Source: an uncultured Lachnospiraceae bacterium (lineage in GTDB: Bacteria > Bacillota > Clostridia > Lachnospirales > Lachnospiraceae). From it: a DNA stretch of 8,278 nucleotides. The position numbers and the translations under genes are program-made. Positions 1 through 5,600 of this stretch are shown here, piece after piece. The notes under the pieces were generated by a model that saw only the letters and a list, made by a program, of their open reading frames with translations, did no database searches and was not told where the DNA came from. The stretch spans positions 1 to 8,278 of the forward strand of contig CAJTYN010000112.1 in assembly GCA_910584115.1 (NCBI GenBank), written 5' to 3'. The first letter of the stretch is position 1, and each line of letters opens with the position of its first letter.

Positions 1-18
1 TAGCGACGCTGAAAACAT

Positions 19-58
19 CGCCGAAAACATTGATTTTTCAAGGTTTTCGGCGTTTTTT
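19..58 (+). terminator. Strong intrinsic terminator for a gene left of the window
   Basis: A perfect 10-bp inverted repeat, cgccgaaaac (19-28) and gttttcggcg (43-52), encloses a second small stem (ttga 30-33 with tcaa 38-41) and is followed at once by six T (53-58). This is a textbook rho-independent terminator reading rightwards. No plus-strand gene ends inside the window, so it probably serves a gene that ends before position 1 and converges on araR. Read on the minus strand the same stem is followed only by atgttttc, a weak T tract, so a second role in ending araR transcription is possible but less convincing. Confidence 0.8.
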
Positions 59-165
59 ATCTTCCAGATAAACTGGTCTGAAGGCATACTGACCAGAGTT
101 CCGTGATGCAAAGATATGGGAGATCACCGGAGCCGAACATAAAGTCATCGTAAGCCCGGCTGCCG

Positions 166-1281
166 CTACAAGCCGCTCGTATATCCGGCTGACTGCCCTA
201 AGACCACCACCGAAGCCCTGGTAACGATCTCCGTCTCCAGCTCCGTTGACGGCGGCGCTTTCTTTCCGCTGATCATATCCAGGATTTCAAGCGCCGCAGC
301 CCTCGCAAGATCCTGGACCGGGTTTTTTGCAGAAGTCAGAGGCACTTCACAAAAGACCGCAAGATCGGAATCATCTATACTGATCACGGACAGGTCGCCC
401 GGGACCTCTATCCTGTTTTTTTTGCAGGCAGATATCAGCTTGCATGCCACCACATCATTATAACACACACACGCCGTACAGCCCTCCAGCCTATGGATGA
501 TCCAGCTTTCGATCTGCTCAAGATCGGCGAGCATTTCCGTGTCTGTCCATATGATCCGCCGATCGCAGACTTGGACACCTGCCTCCATCAGAGCTTCCAG
601 ATATCCCAGATAGCGCTGATGCCCCTGGCCATCGTCCCCTTTAAAGATCGCCGCGATATCCCGGTGCCCGCATTGCAGCAGATGGTCAGTCACCATCTTT
701 CCCGCCATTTTATCATTTAAGCTGACGTGGGGCGCTTCCAGCTGCGGGTAAAAGCTGTTGATGAAGAGCACCGGTATCCCCTGTTCCATGATCTTCCGGT
801 ATATATCCAGATTGGGATTTGGGAGCCCGCTCTTTGTGGTCTCAACGATCACGCCGTCCACGATGTTTTTATTTAAGATATTTTTTAAGATGCAGCGCTC
901 TTTTTCCACGGAATTATTTGTGACTGAGATCTGAAGGCTGTATCCCGCATTTGAAAGCTGCTCCTCCAGCTCTCTTAAAATAGAGGAAAAAATGTATTCT
1001 TGTATGAACGTCATCATCACCGCGATCTGCATGGTCTTTTCCTTTTTCGGGCTGATCCGGCTCAGATCGCTGATATAGGTCCCGCTCCCGCGGTATCTCT
1101 CTACGATCCCCTCCTCCTCCAGCACGGCGATCGCATGCCGCACCGTCTGCCTGCTGACCTGGAACCGCCTGCACAGGCTATGCTCCGATTCCACCTTATC
1201 CCCTGGCTTTAACCCGCCGTCTTCCAGACATTTTTTGATCCACAAACAGATCTCCTTGTATTTTGCAACCGGCGCTCCCAA
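166..1281 (-). CDS. araR: AraR, GntR-LacI type arabinose-responsive transcriptional repressor
   Basis: Predicted repressor of arabinose genes: an N-terminal GntR winged helix binds DNA and a C-terminal LacI-type domain binds the sugar effector. Numbered from the ATG at 1308, the helix-turn-helix spans about residues 16-80 (FQVSRQTVRHAI at 49-60, wing GSGTYIS at 74-80). The effector domain starts near residue 93 (MQIAVMMT) and carries AraR-like motifs GHRDIAAIFKGDDGQG (214-229), CYNDVVACKLI (282-292) and IDDSDLA..EVPLTSAKNP (311-330). This domain pairing and these motifs resemble Bacillus subtilis AraR. Start choice: the ATG at 1306-1308 has only a weak agga upstream, whereas TTG at 1279-1281 lies 6 bases after ggaggt and gives an N-terminus (xGAPVAKYKEI) close to where the family begins. 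I therefore prefer 371 residues over 380. The gene has its own promoter and lies downstream of the transporter operon. The effector is inferred from the family and from the neighbouring araA. Confidence 0.9.
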   Translation of the reverse strand: MGAPVAKYKEICLWIKKCLEDGGLKPGDKVESEHSLCRRFQVSRQTVRHAIAVLEEEGIVERYRGSGTYISDLSRISPKKEKTMQIAVMMTFIQEYIFSSILRELEEQLSNAGYSLQISVTNNSVEKERCILKNILNKNIVDGVIVETTKSGLPNPNLDIYRKIMEQGIPVLFINSFYPQLEAPHVSLNDKMAGKMVTDHLLQCGHRDIAAIFKGDDGQGHQRYLGYLEALMEAGVQVCDRRIIWTDTEMLADLEQIESWIIHRLEGCTACVCYNDVVACKLISACKKNRIEVPGDLSVISIDDSDLAVFCEVPLTSAKNPVQDLARAAALEILDMISGKKAPPSTELETEIVTRASVVVLGQSAGYTSGL

Positions 1282-1287
1282 ATATCT

Positions 1288-1293
1288 ACCTCC
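1288..1293 (-). promoter_or_regulatory. Shine-Dalgarno that supports a TTG start for araR
   Basis: On the minus strand ggaggt lies 6 bases before the TTG at 1279-1281. The in-frame ATG at 1306-1308 has only agga with a 5-base gap. The stronger site lies inside the longer reading frame, which would be unusual chance placement if the ATG were the real start. Confidence 0.6.
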
Positions 1294-1328
1294 ATCTTCC
1301 TGATCCATCGTTTTCCTGATACTATTTC

Positions 1329-1364
1329 CAAAACAACTTTCTTCTAAATATACAATACAACTTT
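1329..1364 (-). repeat. 12-bp direct repeat flanking the araR -10 box, candidate autoregulatory operator
   Basis: On the plus strand caaaacaacttt (1329-1340) and caatacaacttt (1353-1364) are the same 12-mer with one mismatch, 24 bases apart. The araR -10 box (1347-1352) sits between them. The shared core acaactt also occurs in the operator-like repeat before araA (8231-8237) and in the distal site before the transporter operon (5477-5483). This suggests AraR binding and autorepression. These sites lack the full TTGTAC half-site, so the match is weaker than at the other two promoters. Confidence 0.45.
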
Positions 1365-1375
1365 TCTTTTTTCAA
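1347..1375 (-). promoter_or_regulatory. Sigma-A-type promoter for araR
   Basis: On the minus strand TTGAAA (1370-1375) is followed after exactly 17 bases by TATATT (1347-1352), with A-rich sequence in the spacer. It lies about 40-65 bases upstream of the araR ORF, so araR can be transcribed independently of the transporter operon. Confidence 0.7.
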
Positions 1376-1408
1376 TCCCTGATCTGGACAGACCAGGACT
1401 AAAGAATG

Positions 1409-1448
1409 AAAAAACTACCTGCACACTGCCCATATCGGACAGCCGCAG
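1409..1448 (-). terminator. Probable terminator of the transporter operon
   Basis: Read on the minus strand, an outer stem ctgc/gcag (1445-1448 with 1419-1422) encloses an inner stem ctgtcc/gggcag with one G-U pair and a gatat loop. After the short sequence gtag come six T (plus-strand A 1409-1414). It begins about 24 bases after the permease stop codon and lies upstream of the araR promoter. The stem has unpaired bases and the T-run is slightly offset, so some readthrough into araR is possible. Confidence 0.45.
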
Positions 1449-1471
1449 ATAGTCTTCTGTTTTTTTATCTG

Positions 1472-2641
1472 TTAGTTTTTCTTTTTGCTCGATAACACAT
1501 CAAAGGTGACCGCCCCGAGGAGCACCAGGCCTTTGACGACCTTCTGGAGGTCTGTAGACAGGCCGATCAAAAACATGCCGTTATTCAAGATCCCCATTAC
1601 GAACGCTCCGATGACCGCCCCGACGACAGTACCCACGCCGCCTGACGCCGCCGCGCCGCCGATATAGCAGGCAGCGATCGCATCCAACTCAAATCCGTCC
1701 CCGGCCTTCGGCGTTGCGGAAGCATTCCGGGCTGAGAGCACGATACCCGCAATCGCGGCGAGGAAGCCCATGTTGGTATATACCCAGAAATAAACCTTTT
1801 TCGTGTCGATCCCGGAGAGCCTTGCAGCCTTTTCGTTTCCGCCGAGCGCGTAAACCTGGCGTCCGGCCACCGTCTTGCTCGTGAGAAAATGATAGATGCC
1901 CACGATGACTGCCATCAGGATCAGGATGATCGGGATCCCGTTGTATGCCGCTATCTTGAAGAAAAAGAACCAGAGGATCACGAGCGTGAGCGCGACTTTC
2001 AGCCCTGTCTGCCATGTCGGCGCCATGGCAAACCCATATTTTTTCTTGGTCTTGATGTTTTTTAATTCTGCGCCGATGACCAGGACCGAGGCAATGACCG
2101 CTGCAACGATCGTAATGATGTCAAGCGTCCCGCCGCCAAACGGGATCTTGTTCGTCATGAAAAAGCCGGCTCCGACCTTCACATAAGCGTCCGGAAGGGG
2201 GCCTACGGTCTTATTTTCCAGCAGGGTATAGGTGAGCCCGCGCCCGATCAGCATGCCTGCCAGCGTCACGACGAAGGGAGGGATGTTCAGATATGCGATA
2301 AAAAATCCGTTAAACGCGCCAAATGCGATGCCCACCACGATCGCGGCCAGAAACGCGACCGGGATGCTCATATTCTGCTCAACGACCAGTTTTGCCGCGA
2401 CCGCGCCGCACAGCGCCACATAGGAGCCAACGCCAAGGTCTACGTTGCCGGTCAGTACGCACAGCAGCATTCCGGTGGCAAGGATAACAACGTAGCTGTT
2501 CTGCATGATCAAGTTGTTCATGTTCATCGCCGTAGCGTTGGTGCCCCCGGTCAATACAAAAAAGATGATGTAGATGGCCAGCAGTGCAAAGACCATACCA
2601 TACTGCTTTAGGTTCAGATTTACAGTTTTTTTCTTTTCCAT
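1472..2641 (-). CDS. mmsB: Sugar ABC transporter permease, MmsB/GguB/XylH type (CUT2)
   Basis: Inner-membrane channel subunit of a CUT2-family monosaccharide importer, 389 residues. The protein is hydrophobic, with about ten likely membrane segments starting near residue 14. Family motifs include GNVDLGVGS (65-73, usually GG-DLSVGS), the cytoplasmic coupling loop GRQVYALGGNEKAARLSGI (260-278), where it would contact the ATPase, and the C-terminal KGLVLLGAVTFDVLSSKKK. Length near 390 with a lysine-rich middle loop (193-215) fits XylH/GguB/MmsB rather than the roughly 320-residue RbsC/AraH permeases. The start ATG lies 2 bases after the ATPase stop codon, and the aaagggga ribosome binding site is inside the end of that gene, which suggests translational coupling. 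Transported sugar is inferred from context: most likely L-arabinose, but relatives also carry galactose, glucose or xylose. Confidence 0.9.
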   Translation of the reverse strand: MEKKKTVNLNLKQYGMVFALLAIYIIFFVLTGGTNATAMNMNNLIMQNSYVVILATGMLLCVLTGNVDLGVGSYVALCGAVAAKLVVEQNMSIPVAFLAAIVVGIAFGAFNGFFIAYLNIPPFVVTLAGMLIGRGLTYTLLENKTVGPLPDAYVKVGAGFFMTNKIPFGGGTLDIITIVAAVIASVLVIGAELKNIKTKKKYGFAMAPTWQTGLKVALTLVILWFFFFKIAAYNGIPIILILMAVIVGIYHFLTSKTVAGRQVYALGGNEKAARLSGIDTKKVYFWVYTNMGFLAAIAGIVLSARNASATPKAGDGFELDAIAACYIGGAAASGGVGTVVGAVIGAFVMGILNNGMFLIGLSTDLQKVVKGLVLLGAVTFDVLSSKKKN

Positions 2642-2643
2642 TG

Positions 2644-4194
2644 TTATTCCCCTTTCCTGTTATCCTGCATTATGCATTTCATGATTCTTTCCTGCGATAA
2701 TTCTTCCTTTGCTATCTCACCGGCAATATGGCCTTCGTTCAATACATATGTCCTGTCGCATGTTCCAAGGACCTCCGGCATCTCAGAGGAGATGATGATG
2801 ATCGCTTTCCCTGATCTCGCCAGATCATTGATCGCGCAGTAGATCTCATATTTTGCGCCCACATCGATCCCGCGTGTCGGCTCATCCAGGATCAGTACAT
2901 CCGGCTCTGTCAGCATCCATTTTGCCAGGATGACTTTCTGCTGGTTTCCCCCGGACAGGCTTCCCACTTCCTGATGGACGGAATTGGATTTGATGTTGAT
3001 CCGCTCCTTGTATTTTTCAGCCATCAAGATCTCTTTGTTGGCGTCCACGATCCCCTTTTGTGAAAAGAATCCGCGCAGGGCTGCCAGTGACATATTCCAT
3101 TTGATGTCGTTGAAAAGGACCAGGCCGTAATTTTTCCTGTCCTCCGAAGTATACGCGATCTTGTTTTCAATGGCGTCCTTTACGCTCTTGATCTTGACCT
3201 GCTTTCCGTGCATCCAGATCTCCCCGCTGATCTTCTGCCCGTACTGCTGCCCGAACACGCTCATGGCAAATTCCGTCCTTCCGGCGCCCATCAATCCGGC
3301 AAGCCCTACCACCTCGCCTGCGCGTACTTTGATGTTGATATCCTGTAAAACCCTGCGGTGGGGGTCCTCCGGATGATATACATTCCAGTTTTTCACCTCC
3401 ATGACCACATCCCCGATGGGGCAGTCTGTGCGCTCCGGGTAGCGGTTGGTGAGCTCGCGCCCGACCATCCCTTTTATGATCCGGTCCTCTGAAAAGTCAT
3501 CCACGCCCTTTGTCAGCGTTTCGATCGTCTGCCCGTCGCGGATGACCGTGATCGCATCCGCCACATAGCTGATCTCATTGAGTTTATGGGAGATGATGAT
3601 GCTCGTGATTCCCTGCGACTTCAGCTTTAACATAATCTCGAGCAGCTGCGCGCTCTCCTCGTCGTTCAGGGCCGCTGTCGGCTCGTCCAGGATCAAAAGA
3701 TCTACCTTTTTCGCCAATGCCTTTGCGATCTCGATCAGCTGCTGTTTCCCCACGCCCAGGGAGTTGATGGGGGCTTCCAGGTTTTCATTCCCAAGGCCCA
3801 CCTCCTCCAGCATCTTCTGCGCCTCGTTGTGCGTCTTTGTCCAGTCGATGACACCCTTCGCCTTCAGCTGCTCATTGCCCAAAAATACATTCTCCGCAAT
3901 GGACAGATACGGGCTGAGCGCCAGCTCCTGATGGATGATCACGATCCCTTTTTTTTCACTGTCCTTGATGCTGTGGTTCTGGACCACTTCCCCGTTGTAT
4001 ACGATATCGCCTGTATAGGTGCCAAAAGGATAGACACCGGAGAGCACGTTCATCAGCGTCGATTTCCCGGCGCCGTTTTCACCGCAGAGCGCGTGGATCT
4101 CGCCGCGCTTTACTTTCAGGTTTACGTCGTTCAACGCTTTTACCCCTGAAAATTCCTTGACAATATGTTTCATCTCCAGAATATGATCAGACAT
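2644..4194 (-). CDS. mmsA: Sugar ABC transporter double ATPase, MmsA/GguA/XylG type (CUT2)
   Basis: Cytoplasmic ATP-hydrolysing subunit of 516 residues with two fused nucleotide-binding domains. Domain 1 is complete: Walker A GENGAGKST (38-46), Q-loop HQE (88-90), signature LGVGKQQ (146-152, usually LSVGQQQ), Walker B LLILDEP (166-172) and H-loop SHK (202-204). Domain 2 has a degenerate Walker A AGLMGAGRTE (299-308, Arg for Lys), an intact signature LSGGNQQK (413-420), Walker B VLILDEP (433-439), and SSE (469-471) where the H-loop His would be. Domain 2 loss of Walker A Lys and H-loop His is normal for CUT2 ATPases, so it is not damage. The start has aaggag 8 bases upstream, in the 18-base gap after the binding-protein gene. 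It powers the permease encoded immediately downstream. Confidence 0.93.
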   Translation of the reverse strand: MSDHILEMKHIVKEFSGVKALNDVNLKVKRGEIHALCGENGAGKSTLMNVLSGVYPFGTYTGDIVYNGEVVQNHSIKDSEKKGIVIIHQELALSPYLSIAENVFLGNEQLKAKGVIDWTKTHNEAQKMLEEVGLGNENLEAPINSLGVGKQQLIEIAKALAKKVDLLILDEPTAALNDEESAQLLEIMLKLKSQGITSIIISHKLNEISYVADAITVIRDGQTIETLTKGVDDFSEDRIIKGMVGRELTNRYPERTDCPIGDVVMEVKNWNVYHPEDPHRRVLQDINIKVRAGEVVGLAGLMGAGRTEFAMSVFGQQYGQKISGEIWMHGKQVKIKSVKDAIENKIAYTSEDRKNYGLVLFNDIKWNMSLAALRGFFSQKGIVDANKEILMAEKYKERINIKSNSVHQEVGSLSGGNQQKVILAKWMLTEPDVLILDEPTRGIDVGAKYEIYCAINDLARSGKAIIIISSEMPEVLGTCDRTYVLNEGHIAGEIAKEELSQERIMKCIMQDNRKGE

Positions 4195-4212
4195 TCTCTC
4201 AACTCCTTCCCC

Positions 4213-5313
4213 TTAATCTGCATTTTGGATCTCTTCCTCTTTGTAATACCCGCTGTCGATCACCAGCTCCTTATAATTATCCTTGTCTAAGGACAGCGGC
4301 TCGCACAGATACGAGGGTACGACCATTTTCCCGTTATCATAAGTCTCGGTATCGTTGATCTCCGGCTCGCTGCCCTCATTGATCGCCTGCACCATCCCGG
4401 CGCATTTTTCAGCAAGGAGCTCTGTGTTCTTGAAGATCGTCGCCGTCTGCTTGCCGTTGATGATGTTCTTGACAGCCATGACCTCCGCATCCTGCCCGGT
4501 GATGATCGGCCAGTCTTCTTTCGTGTACCCGGCCGCCTCCAGCGCCGCCTTGATGCCATACGCGAAGCCGTCAAACGCGGAACAGCAGATATCCAGCTTT
4601 TCATCCGCATAGAACCCGGATAGGTAATTTTCACAGTTCTGCAGGGCGACCTCCTGGGACCATCTCAGGATACAGGTGTCGTCAAAAGATGTCCGCCCTG
4701 ATCTGCATACCAGCGTCCCATCGTCCAGATACTTCTGCAGTACGCTCATGACTCCTTTATACAGGAGGACCGCGTTGTTATCATCCGGCGAGCCCATGAA
4801 AAATTCAATGGTCTGCGGCTCTGTCGCTTCCTTCAGGCCGGCTTTCTCTTCAATGTACTCCCCGATCTTCCTGCCCACTCCCTCGTTGTCAAATGATGCA
4901 TAATAGCTGACCGCATCCGTGTTCATCAGCAGCCGGTCATAGGAGATGACAGGGATCCCCACCTCCTTCGCTGTCTGCAGGGCATTGATCAGCGCCGATG
5001 AATCCACCGCCGCTACGACCAGGCAATCCACTCTTTTGGCGATCATAGTCTCGATCTGCGCGAGCTGCACCTGTACATCGTCCTCCGCATACTGCAGGAA
5101 CACATCATACCCAAGCTCCTCCAGCCGCGCTTTCATGTTCCGGCCATCCTTGATCCACCGTTCTGAGCTCTGCGTCGGCATGGCCACGCCGATCGTCTTG
5201 GCGCCCTCCTGTTTTTCCCCACCGTCACTCGGACCGCCGCTCCCACATCCTGTGAATGTGAGCGAAACCACCATGACTACAATGAGAGCCACGCTGAGAA
5301 TCCTTTCTTTCAT
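4213..5313 (-). CDS. chvE: Monosaccharide-binding lipoprotein, ChvE/XylF-like
   Basis: Extracellular, membrane-anchored sugar receptor that delivers substrate to the transporter. From the chosen ATG the product is 366 residues: basic N-terminus MKER, hydrophobic stretch ILSVALIVVMVVSLTF, and lipobox FTGC with lipidated Cys23. A Gly/Ser linker follows, then a periplasmic-binding fold of the LacI/ribose-binding type (TIGVAMPTQSSERW; CLVVAAVDSS; ISYDRLL; YYASFDNEGVG). The YDRL and YYA-FDN motifs are typical of ChvE-type multiple-monosaccharide receptors, close to XylF. An earlier in-frame ATG at 5362-5364 would add 17 residues (MYKMNVCIDN...) before the signal peptide and lies within the promoter/operator, so I reject it. 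The ATG at 5311-5313 has aaggaggt 7 bases upstream. First gene of the transporter operon. Specificity is not readable from sequence; arabinose is inferred from araA and the AraR-like operators. Confidence 0.9.
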   Translation of the reverse strand: MKERILSVALIVVMVVSLTFTGCGSGGPSDGGEKQEGAKTIGVAMPTQSSERWIKDGRNMKARLEELGYDVFLQYAEDDVQVQLAQIETMIAKRVDCLVVAAVDSSALINALQTAKEVGIPVISYDRLLMNTDAVSYYASFDNEGVGRKIGEYIEEKAGLKEATEPQTIEFFMGSPDDNNAVLLYKGVMSVLQKYLDDGTLVCRSGRTSFDDTCILRWSQEVALQNCENYLSGFYADEKLDICCSAFDGFAYGIKAALEAAGYTKEDWPIITGQDAEVMAVKNIINGKQTATIFKNTELLAEKCAGMVQAINEGSEPEINDTETYDNGKMVVPSYLCEPLSLDKDNYKELVIDSGYYKEEEIQNAD

Positions 5314-5320
5314 CCTTTTT

Positions 5321-5328
5321 ACCTCCTT
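5321..5328 (-). promoter_or_regulatory. Strong Shine-Dalgarno that sets the chvE start
   Basis: aaggaggt on the minus strand, 7 bases before the ATG at 5311-5313. It is a full match to the anti-SD core and decides for this start over the upstream ATG at 5362-5364. Confidence 0.85.
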
Positions 5329-5355
5329 TTTGATGTTGTCAATACAAACATTCAT

Positions 5356-5384
5356 CTTGTACACATATTGTACTGTACAAATTT
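5356..5384 (-). promoter_or_regulatory. AraR-like operator overlapping the transporter promoter
   Basis: The core is ttgtac-t-gtacaa (5368-5380), two inverted half-sites of the AraR type with a 1-base centre, within an extended minus-strand match aaatttgtac. A further half-site cttgtaca lies at 5356-5363. The core covers the -10 box and the spacer of the promoter, so a bound repressor would block RNA polymerase. The known B. subtilis AraR box is built from ATTTGTAC-type inverted halves. The assignment to this AraR is inference from half-site similarity and gene context. Confidence 0.7.
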
Positions 5385-5395
5385 CCCGTTTTCAA
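5367..5395 (-). promoter_or_regulatory. Sigma-A-type promoter of the transporter operon
   Basis: Minus strand TTGAAA (5390-5395), exactly 17 bases, then TACAAT (5367-5372). Each box differs from consensus by one base. Predicted start of transcription is near 5360, leaving a leader of about 47 bases before the chvE ATG. Confidence 0.78.
5381..5395 (-). promoter_or_regulatory. Weak candidate catabolite-response element (cre)
   Basis: On the minus strand ttgaaaacgggaaat fits the Firmicute cre consensus WTGNAANCGNWNNCW at all but two defined positions. It overlaps the -35 box, where CcpA binding would repress. The two mismatches are in the 3' half and the -35 hexamer itself supplies part of the match, so it may be coincidence. 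Confidence 0.25.
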
Positions 5396-5464
5396 GTCGG
5401 AATATGCCATAAAAATTGGTACATGTTTTTGTGCATATTGTAATTTGTCCTCATTATTCGTCAC

Positions 5465-5484
5465 ATTTGTACGTATACAACTTT
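5465..5484 (-). promoter_or_regulatory. Distal AraR-like operator upstream of the transporter promoter
   Basis: The plus strand reads atttgtacgtatacaact, inverted half-sites ttgta (5467-5471) and tacaa (5476-5480) around cgta. Its centre is about 100 bases from the centre of the promoter-overlapping operator, and the site lies well upstream of the -35 box. In B. subtilis, AraR uses paired operators and cooperative binding with DNA looping at strongly repressed promoters. The same arrangement is plausible here. Confidence 0.6.
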
Positions 5485-5490
5485 AACTTC

Positions 5491-5505
5491 GGGGAGATAC
5501 TCCCC
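5491..5505. repeat. Short GC-rich perfect palindrome of unknown role
   Basis: ggggag (5491-5496), ata, ctcccc (5500-5505): a perfect 6-bp inverted repeat with a 3-base loop in an otherwise AT-rich intergenic region. It lies between the galM terminator and the distal operator. On the plus strand it is followed by tatttt, a poor T-run, so it is not a convincing terminator. It could be a site for another regulator or a small RNA hairpin. Confidence 0.4.
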
Positions 5506-5517
5506 TATTTTGGGCAT

Positions 5518-5564
5518 AAAAAAGACACGGACCTGTACATCACTCTGTACAAGCCTGCGTCTTT
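5518..5564 (-). terminator. galM terminator whose stem contains operator-like half-sites
   Basis: On the minus strand the sequence folds into a hairpin of about 19 pairs. Its base is aaagac/gtcttt; there is one A-C mismatch, a few G-U pairs, and an upper stem cttgtaca/tgtacagg around gagtga. It is followed by six T (plus-strand A 5518-5523). It starts 36 bases after the galM stop codon and separates the araA-galM unit from the transporter promoter. The upper stem repeats the layout of the araA operator (cttgtaca, 6 bases, tgtacaag), so the element may also bind AraR. Confidence 0.75.
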
Positions 5565-5600
5565 CTCGTTGGTCTTGACTGATGCCCGATCTAAGAAAAC

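Noticed and set aside
73..96. Inverted repeat ctggtc / gaccag with a 12-base spacer
   Set aside because: Six-base arms with a long spacer and no T-run are weak. It could be part of the araR transcript end, but nothing in the sequence shows it.
93..224. Short plus-strand open stretch reading roughly PEFRDAKIWEITGAEH
   Set aside because: It has no good start codon or ribosome binding site, begins after a stop just downstream of a terminator, and overlaps the end of araR. There is no support for a gene or gene remnant.
1446..1471. Hairpin cagata / tatctg just after the permease stop, with a T-run on the plus strand
   Set aside because: The AT-rich 6-bp stem has a long loop, and the T-run lies inside the loop rather than after the stem. 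The hairpin at 1409-1448 is the better terminator.
2644..4194. Missing Walker A Lys and H-loop His in the second ATPase domain
   Set aside because: This is the normal state in the CUT2 sugar ATPase family, not a mutation or sign of decay.
5362..5364. Upstream ATG that would lengthen the sugar-binding protein by 17 residues
   Set aside because: It lies in the operator and close to the predicted transcription start, lacks a ribosome binding site and would put a hydrophilic extension before a normal lipoprotein signal.
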